Shown: positions 7,926-17,403 of the stretch, in pieces
Layout of the letters: each line of letters begins with the position of its first letter
Numbering within the stretch: position 1 is the first letter of the stretch
Origin: a virus
Strand: one strand, 5' to 3'
Length of the DNA stretch: 41,076 nucleotides
IMG/VR virus record: IMGVR_UViG_3300042861_001151
Coordinates: 1 to 41,076 of that record
Notes under the pieces: model-generated
What the model was told of the DNA's origin: nothing
The model's input: only the letters and a program-made list of their open reading frames with translations
Databases searched by the model: none
Made by a program: the position numbers and the translations under genes

Positions 7926-9491
7926 ATGAAAGCAATTGTACAAAATGGTGATTATTTTTGTGACGAAATTAATTTAGATTTTCCTTGTGAGATTCATATT
8001 ACTCGATTTGGGCCAACTCATGTATCCGGAACTCCGCCACGTATTCGAGAAAGAAAAGAAGATAAACGACAAGATACAATCGATTTTCAAAATAAAGACG
8101 CATATAAAGTTTTTATTTGTTCCAATGAACCTACATCTTCCAAATCCAGAGAATTAAATGGTGTTATTATTGATAATGCTCATCAATATGATTTAATTTT
8201 AGCATCACATCCCGACATTATAGAAAATGTAGATAATTCTATATTTTTTCCATATGGCGGAACATGGTTAAATAAAAAATCAAATTCACATTTAGATTCT
8301 TTGGGTTCTTTTGATGCATCTATTTTGGATAAAATCAAAGAAAAAAAATTTGGTGTAACTTTTTTGACAACATGCTTACAACAAAAAGTAGGATACGAAT
8401 TACGGAAAAAAATTTGGAATAATAAAGACAAAGTAAAAATTCCAAATAAATTTTATTCCAGCAATAGACATCCAACTACATGGAAATTTTTGGATCCACA
8501 CACACAGGAACTTATCCCGTTTTCCGATCCACCAACACTACATGATGGTTTTATAAAAGACGATGATAAGATAAATCTTTTTGATCATCAATTTTCTATC
8601 GCAGTAGAAAATACAAAAGAAACTTCTTATTTTACAGAAAAAATAATTGATTGCTTATTAACAAAAACTGTTCCTATCTATTGGGGCGCCCCCGATATCG
8701 ATGAGTTTTTTGATATTCGTGGAATGATTGTTGTTGAAAATTTTGATGATTTTATAGAAAAAATCAATAAAATTGATGAAACTACTTATGAATCAATGAA
8801 ACCATACATTGAAAAGAATTACAAATTGGCGCAAGAGTTTGGAAAATCATTCTTTAGTAGAATAGAAAATATCGTAAAGACGGAACATAAATTCCACATG
8901 GAAAAGGAAGACATTCTTTGGTCTATTTGCATATTAACTGTAGATGGAAGAGAAGATAAATTGAATCGTCTTATAGAAATTCTAAATTCAACTATTCCTG
9001 TCAGTTATAAGCATAGAATAGAAATAATAGTAAATAAAGACAATAGAACAAAAACAGTAGGTCAAAAAAGAAACGAATGTTTAAATAAAGCAAAAGGTGA
9101 ATATGTTTCTTTTATTGACGACGATGATGTAGTGTCTTTAACTTATATTCCAAAAATAGTAAGAAAATTAAATAGTGGAATGTATGATGGTATTGGATTC
9201 TGGGGAATGTATTATGTTGATAATAATGCAGCAATGTTGTTTAATCATGCAAATAAAAATAATGGTCATTTTAAAAATAATGGCAGACAATATAGACCAC
9301 TTAATCATTTAAATCCGGTTAAAACGCATATTGCAAAACAAATCGGTTATCCAGAGAAAAATTTCGGTGAAGATTCGGATTATTGTGATAAGTTGCTGGA
9401 ATCTAAATTGATTAGAAGTGAATATAATTTTGAAGAGATTATGTATCATTATCTCTGGTCACAAAAGGAAACATTAACTCAACAGGTTTAA
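7926..9491 (+). CDS. Bifunctional glycosyltransferase: GT10-like plus GT2
   Basis: This 521-aa protein appears to be a fusion. Residues about 60-320 form a GT10-like domain with FSIAVENT (223-230), YFTEKIIDC (235-243) and VPIYWGAPD (249-257), close to the motif in the gene at 6430. Residues about 332-521 form a GT2-like GT-A domain with the nucleotide-binding segment near 334-390 and DDDD at 398-401 after GEYVSFI. The two active sites could add consecutive sugars. It is single-frame with a clear AGGA ribosome site upstream. Donor and acceptor are not deducible. Confidence 0.72.
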   Translation: MKAIVQNGDYFCDEINLDFPCEIHITRFGPTHVSGTPPRIRERKEDKRQDTIDFQNKDAYKVFICSNEPTSSKSRELNGVIIDNAHQYDLILASHPDIIENVDNSIFFPYGGTWLNKKSNSHLDSLGSFDASILDKIKEKKFGVTFLTTCLQQKVGYELRKKIWNNKDKVKIPNKFYSSNRHPTTWKFLDPHTQELIPFSDPPTLHDGFIKDDDKINLFDHQFSIAVENTKETSYFTEKIIDCLLTKTVPIYWGAPDIDEFFDIRGMIVVENFDDFIEKINKIDETTYESMKPYIEKNYKLAQEFGKSFFSRIENIVKTEHKFHMEKEDILWSICILTVDGREDKLNRLIEILNSTIPVSYKHRIEIIVNKDNRTKTVGQKRNECLNKAKGEYVSFIDDDDVVSLTYIPKIVRKLNSGMYDGIGFWGMYYVDNNAAMLFNHANKNNGHFKNNGRQYRPLNHLNPVKTHIAKQIGYPEKNFGEDSDYCDKLLESKLIRSEYNFEEIMYHYLWSQKETLTQQV

Positions 9492-9492
9492 A

Positions 9493-10170
9493 ATGACAAA
9501 AATATATACAGAAAAAAACGCATATGATGTTATTTCCCGAGATGTTGAGGAAAATTTTCACAAATATATCAACAAAACAAAAGAAGAAATAAAGACTATT
9601 GTAATAGTTGGCGGATTTACTTGTTGGGAGGCTCAAAAATATTTGGATTCATATAAAAATTCAATGATTTACATTTTTGAACCTGTAGTAGAATATTTTA
9701 ATGTAATTCTACAACAATATGGAACAAATTCACGATGCAAATTATTTAATTTTGCTATAACAGACCAAGTAGGTGAAATTGATTTTTATAGAACATCTTC
9801 GCAGGGATCTGATTCGATATATCCCGTAATAAAAAACAATAATAGTGGTTATTCTTTTAATAGTACACAAAAAATAAAAGTAAAAACAAATAAATTATCA
9901 AACATTATAAAAGAAAATATTGATTTATTATCTATTGATGTACAAGGAGCAGAACTTGAAGTTCTTATGGGTACAGATTTATCGAAGGTTTCTTGTATTT
10001 TTGCAGAAATTCAAATGTCTGAAAATAAAATAAATCAAGTTTATGATGGTCAATGTTTTTCTGATGATTTAAAAAAATACTTATGTGATAAATTTGAATT
10101 ACATTCTTTGGGTTTAGATAATGAGTTGAATAATGGAACTGGTAATAGCTTTTGGATAAAGGTAATATAA
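9493..10170 (+). CDS. FkbM-family methyltransferase
   Basis: This 225-aa class I AdoMet-dependent methyltransferase has FkbM features: a Rossmann start (TIVIVGGFTCWEAQKYL), an acidic strand end in FEPV, NFAITDQVGEIDFY, and LLSIDVQGAELEVLMG followed by FAEIQ. FkbM-type enzymes O-methylate polyketide or sugar hydroxyls; among glycosyltransferases a sugar O-methyl cap is the likely product. The gene starts 1 nt after the upstream stop and the next begins directly after it, so it is part of the same operon. Very A+T-rich. Confidence 0.75.
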   Translation: MTKIYTEKNAYDVISRDVEENFHKYINKTKEEIKTIVIVGGFTCWEAQKYLDSYKNSMIYIFEPVVEYFNVILQQYGTNSRCKLFNFAITDQVGEIDFYRTSSQGSDSIYPVIKNNNSGYSFNSTQKIKVKTNKLSNIIKENIDLLSIDVQGAELEVLMGTDLSKVSCIFAEIQMSENKINQVYDGQCFSDDLKKYLCDKFELHSLGLDNELNNGTGNSFWIKVI

Positions 10171-10920
10171 ATGAAAAAAACTTGCATAATACAACAAGAA
10201 TGTGGAATAGGAGATGTATTTTTTTGTCAGAACATAGCAAAAAAATATGTCGAAGAGGGATATGAAGTAATTTGGCCATTAAGTCCTTTTGTATATAACA
10301 CTATACCAGAACATTTGTGTGTGTCTGGTGTCACCTATTTTGATAATAGTAAAGATTTTCCATTTAAGGATAAATTTTTAGAACTTTACCATAATAAAAA
10401 AATAGTAAAAGATGAAAATTTTATTTTAATTCCTCTTGGATGGAGTCAACATGTAGAAGCGGTTAAATATGAAAGAACAATGACAGCAAAATATGCTATG
10501 TGTGGTTTAGATTATAGACAATGGAAAGATGATATAAAGATAGTAAGAAATAAAGAAAGAGAAGAAAAACTATATTCTTCTTTGGGGTTGAGTAAAAACG
10601 AATTGTACTATTTTACAAATACAATATATGCAACTCCACCTAATATTATTACTAAAAATGTTTCTTCGTGTTTTAAGGATTTAAATTTATCATCGTTAAA
10701 ACATGTTGAAATGAAATTATTACCTGAGTTTAGTGTATTTGATTGGTGTGGAGTTATAGAAAACGCTCAATACATAATTACAGTAGATACTTGTATTATG
10801 TATTTTATGGAGTTTTTAAAATTAAAATCACTAAAAAACTATTGCTATCCTAGAAGTGGAAGAAATACGGTAGCAGAAATACATGATTTATTTAATACAA
10901 ATTGGACATATTACATATGA
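10171..10920 (+). CDS. GT9-like (heptosyltransferase-type) glycosyltransferase
   Basis: This 249-aa protein has the N-terminal GIGDVFFCQ segment expected at the acceptor-side Rossmann of GT9 enzymes (usually GxGDxL). The C-terminal half has FDWCGVIENAQYIITVDTCIMYFMEFL, which resembles the donor-binding motif of ADP-heptose transferases (..L..a...i..DTg..H.A). It is shorter than true heptosyltransferases (about 320-350 aa) and the histidine of that motif is replaced, so activity is uncertain. The heptose-type kinase and nucleotidyltransferase at 18024-19149 make an activated heptose or related donor plausible. Confidence 0.55.
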   Translation: MKKTCIIQQECGIGDVFFCQNIAKKYVEEGYEVIWPLSPFVYNTIPEHLCVSGVTYFDNSKDFPFKDKFLELYHNKKIVKDENFILIPLGWSQHVEAVKYERTMTAKYAMCGLDYRQWKDDIKIVRNKEREEKLYSSLGLSKNELYYFTNTIYATPPNIITKNVSSCFKDLNLSSLKHVEMKLLPEFSVFDWCGVIENAQYIITVDTCIMYFMEFLKLKSLKNYCYPRSGRNTVAEIHDLFNTNWTYYI

Positions 10921-11411
10921 TTGATACTATAAAATTCAATAATAAAAAATACCCAAAATTTCAAAGTAAAGGAAATGCTTCGCAATTTGCTATACCTTTT
11001 GCTAAACATGTATGTAGTGGACATGGTGTCGATATCGGATGTATGAAGGAAGAGTGGGCCTTTCCAGGCGCCAAATTAGTTGATCCTGTATTGGAAGGAA
11101 ATTATCATGCTTTAGATTTTCCATATACTGATTTGGATTATATTTTCTCATCACATTGTCTGGAGCACGTTGATCGATGGGTAGATGCGATGGATTATTG
11201 GTATTCAAAATTAAAAATAGGTGGAGTATTGTTTTTATATCTTCCGGATTATAGTCAAGAGTATTGGCGTCCTTGGAACAATCGAAAGCATGTCAATATA
11301 TTTACACCACAAATTATTGAAGATTATATGGTAGATCGCGGATATACTGATATTTTTAAATCCGGTATTGATTTGAATAATGCATTTATGATAATGGGAG
11401 AAAAAAATTAA
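10917..11411 (+). CDS. SAM-dependent methyltransferase, class I
   Basis: The start is taken at ATG 10917, overlapping the previous stop by 4 nt; a TTG at 10902 in the same frame is less likely. The 164-aa product has motif I (GVDIGCM), a second acidic strand (LVDPVL), and FSSHCLEHVDRWVDAMDYWYSKL with IGGVLFLYLPD. This is the Methyltransf_11 layout with the H-x-L-E-H element common in sugar or small-molecule methyltransferases. The core is complete although the N-terminus is short. A methyl group on the glycan or its precursor is the inferred product. Confidence 0.68.
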   Translation: MIDTIKFNNKKYPKFQSKGNASQFAIPFAKHVCSGHGVDIGCMKEEWAFPGAKLVDPVLEGNYHALDFPYTDLDYIFSSHCLEHVDRWVDAMDYWYSKLKIGGVLFLYLPDYSQEYWRPWNNRKHVNIFTPQIIEDYMVDRGYTDIFKSGIDLNNAFMIMGEKN

Positions 11412-11414
11412 TTT

Positions 11415-12122
11415 ATGTTGACTATATTGTACCGAGCATGTGATAAAGAATTGGAAAGTATCCCGACTAGAGTAGGAAGACCTTCTTGGTTTTCTAAAGT
11501 TAATTGTTTTAAATCTTTACATAATTCTTATTTAAATTGTAAATATAAGGATCAAATAAAAATTATAATATTAATGGATGGAGATAAATCAATACTTTCT
11601 GATGAAATGGAAAAATTAGATTATACCATAATTTATAACAAAGTTAGATCTAATTATAATTCTCTTCAATTTCAACTTGATTATTCTGAAAAAATATCAG
11701 AAGGAAATATCTATTTTGCAGAAGATGATTACCTCTATACACTAGATGCTTTAGACCACATTTATACGGGAGTTGAAAGATTTGGTTTAATCACCGGATA
11801 TGATCATCCAGATCGATATACTAGTAATGACGATATCTGTCTAGGTAACGAATCTATTTACTTTCATGAAGGAAAACATTGGAGAACCTGCGAAAGTACA
11901 ACTTGTTCTTGGGCAGTATCAAGAAATTTAATTTCTCATATAATTCCAATTGCAAAAAGATTTGGATTAGAGGATAGATTGTTTTTTAGACATCTTTATC
12001 AGAACAATATAAGATTATATTCTCCGATTCCGAGTGTTGCTACCACGGTACACGAACCCGTTATATCATTTGGTATTGATTGGAAAAGTATAAATACGTT
12101 AATATTAAATAACCAGACATAA
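11415..12122 (+). CDS. Putative GT-A glycosyltransferase
   Basis: This 235-aa protein begins with a strand and the IPTRVGRPSWFSK segment. It then has KIIILMDGD and YFAEDDYLYTLDAL, whose EDD fits the metal-binding DxD of GT-A/GT2-like enzymes. CSWAVSR at about residues 158-164 and a HEP near the C-terminus are typical of the acceptor-side helix and metal ligand in this fold. It lacks a membrane segment. Family assignment rests on fold motifs only; donor and acceptor are unknown. Confidence 0.58.
   Translation: MLTILYRACDKELESIPTRVGRPSWFSKVNCFKSLHNSYLNCKYKDQIKIIILMDGDKSILSDEMEKLDYTIIYNKVRSNYNSLQFQLDYSEKISEGNIYFAEDDYLYTLDALDHIYTGVERFGLITGYDHPDRYTSNDDICLGNESIYFHEGKHWRTCESTTCSWAVSRNLISHIIPIAKRFGLEDRLFFRHLYQNNIRLYSPIPSVATTVHEPVISFGIDWKSINTLILNNQT
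12089..12096 (+). promoter_or_regulatory. Possible late promoter TATAAATA before the DUF5672-like gene
   Basis: An exact T4 late-promoter core lies inside the end of the upstream gene, 37 bp before the ATG at 12134. The same octamer also occurs inside coding sequence without a downstream start, and the region is very A+T-rich, so a chance match is possible. Confidence 0.25.
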
Positions 12123-12133
12123 AGAAATTATTT

Positions 12134-12808
12134 ATGATTTTAAAATTATCAAATGTAACATTAGTGTGTGTTGAAGGAACAACAAAAGAAGAAAATATAA
12201 AAAATGCATATGATGCATTGCGTATAAGTTCTAAAAATATCAATTTTGCAGAATGCGTTTTAATTTCACCCAAAAATTATAATGAAAATTTTAAAATTAA
12301 ACATCATACAATATCCCCATTGTCGTGGATAGGATATAATGAATTTATAGTTCATGAATTGAATAATTATATTAATACAGATTATTGTATAATAGTTCAA
12401 TCAGATGGTTTTATATTAAATGCTCATTTGTGGTTGGATGATTTTTTAAAATACGATTATATTGGACATACTTGGGATTTTAGAAGATACCCATGTCAAA
12501 TAAAAGGAGTATTGCCAGAAATTGTTAGTAAAAAAGGACTCGATGGACTAAATAGAGTTGGTAATGGTGGATTTAGTATGAGATCTAAAAAATTATTACA
12601 ATTATCACAAAGTATATTACCAAAATGTCAAAAACCAGAAGATGCGTTTATATGCAATGATAACTATGATTATTTTATTTCAAATGGTGTAAAATTTGCA
12701 CCAGTTGAAATTGCAGATAAATTTTCAAAAGATTATGGTGATTATAGAAATGATACATTTGGTTTTCATGGAAATAAAGATATATTACAACAAATAAAAG
12801 AAATTTAA
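12134..12808 (+). CDS. DUF5672-like putative glycosyltransferase
   Basis: The 224-aa protein has the layout I associate with DUF5672: an opening VTLVCVEG strand, a central SWIGYNEF followed by YCIIVQSDGFILN (the QSD in the place of a DxD), DDFLKYDYIGHTWDF, then RVGNGGFSMRS. Members occur in polysaccharide clusters and are predicted GT-A-like transferases. A late C-terminal H-G pattern (FGFHG) may supply the last metal ligand. It is flanked by other glycosyltransferase and methyltransferase genes at close spacing. Confidence 0.68.
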   Translation: MILKLSNVTLVCVEGTTKEENIKNAYDALRISSKNINFAECVLISPKNYNENFKIKHHTISPLSWIGYNEFIVHELNNYINTDYCIIVQSDGFILNAHLWLDDFLKYDYIGHTWDFRRYPCQIKGVLPEIVSKKGLDGLNRVGNGGFSMRSKKLLQLSQSILPKCQKPEDAFICNDNYDYFISNGVKFAPVEIADKFSKDYGDYRNDTFGFHGNKDILQQIKEI

Positions 12809-12809
12809 T

Positions 12810-13418
12810 ATGGATACTGAACAATATTACAATAAATTATGTAACTTATCATCAGATATAAATGAGCATCTGCCAACACTAAAACGGTATGCTAGTGAAT
12901 GTAACCACATAACAGAAATGGGAGTTCGATGGGTAGTATCAACTTTTGCATTTGCTGTTGCTAAACCAAAGAAATTCATATCAATTGATATAGTTGATCC
13001 GCAAAACCTTATTTCGGGAACATTACATTGGAATGATCATCAATGTGGTGATAGAATGAATAGCGTAATAAATTATTGTCGTTTAAATAATGTATATTAT
13101 CAATTTATTTTAGGAGACACTACAAATATAGAAATAGAAGAAACTGATTTACTTTTCATAGATACCTTACATTCATATACTCAACTTAAGACTGAATTGT
13201 CTCTACACTCGCATAAAGTTAAAAAATACATAATACTACATGACACAGAATCTTACAAATATACCGACGAAGATTCAGGGAGGATCGGAACTAATAGCAA
13301 AGATAAGATTGGATTATTGCCTGCTTTGGAAGAATTTTTAGAATCAAATAGTAATTGGAAAATTCATGAAATATTTGTAAATTGCAATGGTCTTACTGTA
13401 TTGAAAAGGAATATCTGA
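12810..13418 (+). CDS. Class I methyltransferase (Methyltransf_24 / CmcI-like)
   Basis: This 202-aa protein has motif I ITEMGVRWVVSTFAFA (about 33-48), an acidic strand end (FISIDIVDP), and LLFIDTLHSYTQLKTEL, in which the D-x-x-H after the strand matches the Methyltransf_24 and cephalosporin-hydroxylase-like group, then YIILHDTESY. These enzymes often methylate sugars or sugar-linked hydroxyls. It overlaps the following gene by one base (TGATG). The usual glycines of motif I are partly replaced, so cofactor binding should not be assumed to be strong. Confidence 0.65.
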   Translation: MDTEQYYNKLCNLSSDINEHLPTLKRYASECNHITEMGVRWVVSTFAFAVAKPKKFISIDIVDPQNLISGTLHWNDHQCGDRMNSVINYCRLNNVYYQFILGDTTNIEIEETDLLFIDTLHSYTQLKTELSLHSHKVKKYIILHDTESYKYTDEDSGRIGTNSKDKIGLLPALEEFLESNSNWKIHEIFVNCNGLTVLKRNI

Positions 13419-14215
13419 TGAAAGTTTATGATTGTTTTACTTTTTTTAATGAATTAGATTTATTAGAAATACGATTAAATGAATTAAATGATGTAGTTGA
13501 TTATTTTGTTTTAGTCGAATCTAAAAGATCATTTCAGAATAAACCAAAAGAATGTCATTATCTTAATAATAAGGATAGATTTGAAAAATTCAATCATAAA
13601 ATTATTAGATTAGAAGTACCAGAAAATTTATTTAACGAGAATACTAGACAAAATGAAATAAATTGTTGGAATTATATTATAACTGGCTTAATTGCAGCAA
13701 AGAATAACGACATAATCATGATTGGTGCATTAGACGAAATTCCTAAAAGTGAAATTATAAATAATATAAAAATTGATCATAAATTTCCAATTTGTGTAAC
13801 AATGAATTTATATTATTATTATATGAATACTCGTTTTCTTCATGATTTTAATAAAACTGAATGGCATGGAACATATATTACAACTTTTGAATCTCTTGGG
13901 AAAAATAATATATATTATAGTTGTATAGGGGATGGATTGTGGTCAAGAATAAATTGTCAAAATCATAGTTATGGTGGATGGCATTATAGTTCATTAGGTG
14001 ATGAAAAAAATCAAAAATTAAAAACTATTAATTTTGGTCATGATACATGTAATCATTTAACAGAAGAGTTTTTTAAAGAAAGAATAGAAAAATTAGAAGA
14101 TCCTTTTGGCAGAACTGATGAACAAAAATTATATTCAATAGAAACATTAGATCATCTACCAATATATGTTCAAAAAAATATTGAAAAATTTAAAAAATTA
14201 ATTTATACATTATGA
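13418..14215 (+). CDS. GT17-family glycosyltransferase
   Basis: The start is placed at ATG 13418, overlapping the previous TGA by one base; an in-frame TTG at 13382 would run through the upstream gene. The 265-aa product opens with YDCFTFFNELDLLEIRLNEL, the signature of GT17 (eukaryotic MGAT3-type beta-1,4-N-acetylglucosaminyltransferases and phage or bacterial relatives). DYFVLVESKRSF and IIMIGALDEIP, with the acidic pair as a DxE-type site, also follow the family. GGWHYSSLG near residue 187 is another family element. Sugar specificity is unknown. Confidence 0.82.
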   Translation: MKVYDCFTFFNELDLLEIRLNELNDVVDYFVLVESKRSFQNKPKECHYLNNKDRFEKFNHKIIRLEVPENLFNENTRQNEINCWNYIITGLIAAKNNDIIMIGALDEIPKSEIINNIKIDHKFPICVTMNLYYYYMNTRFLHDFNKTEWHGTYITTFESLGKNNIYYSCIGDGLWSRINCQNHSYGGWHYSSLGDEKNQKLKTINFGHDTCNHLTEEFFKERIEKLEDPFGRTDEQKLYSIETLDHLPIYVQKNIEKFKKLIYTL

Positions 14216-15174
14216 GCAAAATATTAATAATAGGTGGTGCTGGATATATTGGTACTCGTATGTCCAATCAATTACATACGAGTGGACATGATGTATCGGT
14301 AATTGATAAATTTTGGTTTGGAGATTTTCTTTTACCTGAAATTTCAAAACAAAAACAAGATTTATGGAAATTAACGTCTAAGGATTTAATTGGATTTGAT
14401 TCCGTTATCTTTCTTGCGGGATTGGCAAATGATCCAATGGCAATGTTTCGGCCGGATTTAAATTTTATTGAAAATGCAGCTGCGCCTGCTTATATAGCCT
14501 ATATAACAAAAATGGCAGGTATCAGAAGATTTATTTATGCAAGTTCTTGTAGTGTTTATGGTTATACTAAAAATAAAATATTAAATGAAAACAGCGCAAT
14601 AAAACCAAACTATCCATATGGTATATCAAAATTACAATCAGAATGTGGAATAATGACTCTACAAGATGATATGTTTCGACCAATAATTTTCAGAAAAGGC
14701 ACTGTGTGTGGATGGTCACCTAAAATGAGATATGATTTAGTTGTTAATACTATGTTAAAAGATGCAATTCTTCATAAAAAAATAGTGGTAAATAATCCAA
14801 ATTTATGGAGGCCTCTTATTGACATTCGAGATGTAATTCAGGGATACGAAAAAGCAATATTTGCAGAATTAAATGTATCAGGTATATACAATTTATCTGG
14901 TATTAATTTGACTATTGGTGATTTAGCAAATAAAATTTACAATCATTTAATTGGTTTGGGAATGAATATAGAATTAATAATTAATAATATTCAAGATGTT
15001 AGAAATTATAAAGCATCAACAAATAAAATAGAAAAAGATTTAAAATATAAATCAATATATGGTATCGAAGAGTCAATAGACGATATATTAAATAATATCA
15101 ATATTAATAATTATAATTTTAATGATACTGCATATTACAATATAGAAACTTTTAAAAGATCAATAAATGACTAA
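14212..15174 (+). CDS. NAD-dependent nucleotide-sugar epimerase/dehydratase
   Basis: This 320-aa extended short-chain dehydrogenase has the NAD motif GGAGYIGTR at residues 8-16, a SSCSVYG active-site strand and the YGISK (YxxxK) catalytic pair, then RPLIDIRDV and a final substrate domain. Members interconvert or dehydrate NDP-sugars in the cytoplasm. Three other epimerase or methyltransferase genes for sugar nucleotides follow. The exact substrate cannot be assigned; together with the next gene (C-methyltransferase) a branched deoxysugar is possible. It overlaps both neighbours by 4-8 nt. Confidence 0.82.
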   Translation: MSKILIIGGAGYIGTRMSNQLHTSGHDVSVIDKFWFGDFLLPEISKQKQDLWKLTSKDLIGFDSVIFLAGLANDPMAMFRPDLNFIENAAAPAYIAYITKMAGIRRFIYASSCSVYGYTKNKILNENSAIKPNYPYGISKLQSECGIMTLQDDMFRPIIFRKGTVCGWSPKMRYDLVVNTMLKDAILHKKIVVNNPNLWRPLIDIRDVIQGYEKAIFAELNVSGIYNLSGINLTIGDLANKIYNHLIGLGMNIELIINNIQDVRNYKASTNKIEKDLKYKSIYGIEESIDDILNNININNYNFNDTAYYNIETFKRSIND

Positions 15175-16393
15175 TATATTAGATATTTTATCTAAAGAAA
15201 ATAAATGCTGTTTGGCATGTGAGAGTAGAGATCTAAGAACGATATTAGATCTTGGGAATCAACCACTAGCTAATAATTATCATGCAAATATAGAACAAGA
15301 AGAGTTTCCGCTAAAACTTAATCTATGTACATCTTGTTATCATCTCCAATTAAGTCATATTGTAAATCCCGATCTAATGTTCAGGAATTATCTCTATGTT
15401 AGTGGTACTTCACAGACACTAAAAAATTATTTTGAATTTTTTGCTCATAAAACATTAGAATACAATAATACTGCAAAATCTATATTGGACATTGCATGTA
15501 ATGACGGAACGCAATTAGATTTTTATAAAAAACTTGGATTAGAAACCTATGGAATAGATCCTGCAAAGAATCTTTATGAAACTGCTGTTTCAAAAGGACA
15601 TACAATAGTATGTGATTATTTCAATACAAGTACTGTTTCTTGTTTTAAAGGAAGAACATTTGATATAATAACTGCCCAAAACGTATTTGCTCATACAGAA
15701 TATACTGTTGATTTTCTCCAATCATGTAAACAACTGATGAGTGATACCTCTGTTTTGTTTATACAGACATCACAAGCAAACATGGTCGAAAATAATGAAT
15801 TTGATACAATTTACCACGAGCATTTGTCATTTTTCAATACCAATTCTATGAAGCGTGTAGTTGAACGATGTGGATTGGTTCTTAGTGATGTATTTAAAAC
15901 AGATATACATGGAACAAGTTATGTATTTGTCATTACTAAAAATGGGTTGGGACTAAATGCAGTAGAAAATATGATTGAAAAAGAGAAATTAATTGGATTG
16001 TATGACATATTAACATATCCATCATATGCAGTAAAATGTTATGCTTCGACTATTGGATTAAAAAATAAAGTAGAAGAGTTGCGTAAGTCTGGTTATTCTG
16101 TCATTGGTTATGGTGCAGCGGCTAAGGGCAATACTCTCCTTAATTTTGGAAAGATAAAATTGGATTTTATCATAGACGACAATCCATTGAAACAAAATTT
16201 GTTTACCCCCGGTATGAATATTTCAATATTTTCATCTGATTCGTTGATTAAATTTGGAACAGATGATAAGATAGCATTTGTTCCATTAGCATGGAATTTT
16301 TATACAGAAATTAAAGAAAAAATAAAGAAAAAAAGAAACAATAGTAATGATTTATTCGTTAGATATTTTCCTAATTTAAATATAGAGGACTGA
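15167..16393 (+). CDS. Sugar C-methyltransferase (TylCIII/NovU-like)
   Basis: The 408-aa protein has the three-part layout of deoxysugar C-methyltransferases. An N-terminal zinc module has Cys pairs C15-C18 and C54-C57. A central AdoMet domain follows with motif ILDIACNDGTQL and the FDIITAQNVFAHTEY segment. The C-terminal domain contains the GYGAAAKGNTLLNF motif characteristic of the family (PF08484-like). The HGTSYVFV segment after YHEHLSFF is also typical. Known members add a methyl group to carbon 3 of NDP-4-keto-6-deoxy sugars. The dehydratase supplying such a ketosugar is not obvious here and may be the host's or an upstream epimerase-like gene. Confidence 0.88.
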   Translation: MTNILDILSKENKCCLACESRDLRTILDLGNQPLANNYHANIEQEEFPLKLNLCTSCYHLQLSHIVNPDLMFRNYLYVSGTSQTLKNYFEFFAHKTLEYNNTAKSILDIACNDGTQLDFYKKLGLETYGIDPAKNLYETAVSKGHTIVCDYFNTSTVSCFKGRTFDIITAQNVFAHTEYTVDFLQSCKQLMSDTSVLFIQTSQANMVENNEFDTIYHEHLSFFNTNSMKRVVERCGLVLSDVFKTDIHGTSYVFVITKNGLGLNAVENMIEKEKLIGLYDILTYPSYAVKCYASTIGLKNKVEELRKSGYSVIGYGAAAKGNTLLNFGKIKLDFIIDDNPLKQNLFTPGMNISIFSSDSLIKFGTDDKIAFVPLAWNFYTEIKEKIKKKRNNSNDLFVRYFPNLNIED

Positions 16394-16395
16394 AT

Positions 16396-17388
16396 ATGAA
16401 AATTTTGATAACAGGAGTAGCTGGATTATTAGGATCACGACTTGCAGATTGGTTAATACAAAATGTACAAGATTGTAAAATAATTGGTTTAGATGATCTG
16501 AGTGGTGGATATAGAGAAAATGTTCATCCTGATGTTGAATTTGTAGAAATTAATTTGACAAATCAAAATGCGTTGAATAAGCTCTTTAGGGAACACAATC
16601 CCGATTATGTTTATCATTTTGCAGCATATGCTGCCGAAGGATTGTCACCATTTATACGATCATATAATTATGAAAATAATTTAATAGCAACTACTAATAT
16701 TGTTACAAATTGTATTAAATATAATGTAAAACGATTAGTGTTTGCTTCCACCATGGCAGTATATGGTCGTGGTTTTGGTGGTTTATTTGACGAACAACAA
16801 ATACCCAAACCAATTGATCCCTATGGTGTAGCAAAATATGCTTGTGAAATGGACATTCAAATTGGCGGCGAACAACATGAGTTGGATTGGTGCATATTGC
16901 GGCCGCATAATGTTTATGGAATGAAACAAAATATATGGGACAAATATAGAAATGTTTTAGGAATTTGGATGTATCAACATTTAAATAATCAACCAATGAC
17001 AATATATGGCGATGGTAATCAAACCAGAGCATTCAGTTATATTGATGATTGTTTAATCCCATTTTGGAATGCAGCGATAAAGAAAGAAGCATCTAAAGAA
17101 ATTATAAACATAGGCGGTATAGAAGAAATTTCAATAAACAAAGCATGTGATACTTTAATTGAAGTTATTGGATCTGGTAATAAAATATATAAAGAAGCTA
17201 GACATGAAGTTAAACACGCAGTACCAACATGGGAAAAATCAATTAATATTTTAGAGTATGAATATAAGACTGATTTGAAGCACGGTTTGACCGAAATGTG
17301 GAATTGGGCAAAAAATCAACCAAAAAGAAATAGGTATGAATGGCCTTCTTATGAATTGGATAAAGGAATTTATAGTTTTTGGAAATAA
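16396..17388 (+). CDS. NAD-dependent epimerase (UDP-glucose 4-epimerase-like)
   Basis: The 330-aa extended SDR begins with GVAGLLGSRL (NAD motif), then has YHFAAYAAEG, FASTMAVYG and YGVAK as the YxxxK pair, LRPHNVYG, and IYGDGNQTRAFSYIDD in the substrate domain. This pattern is shared by UDP-hexose 4-epimerases and related NDP-sugar epimerases. The start has a GAGG site at 16385-16388. It is less A+T-biased than genes just upstream but still low in G+C. Exact substrate unassigned. Confidence 0.84.
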   Translation: MKILITGVAGLLGSRLADWLIQNVQDCKIIGLDDLSGGYRENVHPDVEFVEINLTNQNALNKLFREHNPDYVYHFAAYAAEGLSPFIRSYNYENNLIATTNIVTNCIKYNVKRLVFASTMAVYGRGFGGLFDEQQIPKPIDPYGVAKYACEMDIQIGGEQHELDWCILRPHNVYGMKQNIWDKYRNVLGIWMYQHLNNQPMTIYGDGNQTRAFSYIDDCLIPFWNAAIKKEASKEIINIGGIEEISINKACDTLIEVIGSGNKIYKEARHEVKHAVPTWEKSINILEYEYKTDLKHGLTEMWNWAKNQPKRNRYEWPSYELDKGIYSFWK

Positions 17389-17403
17389 AACAAGGAAAAT
17401 AAT

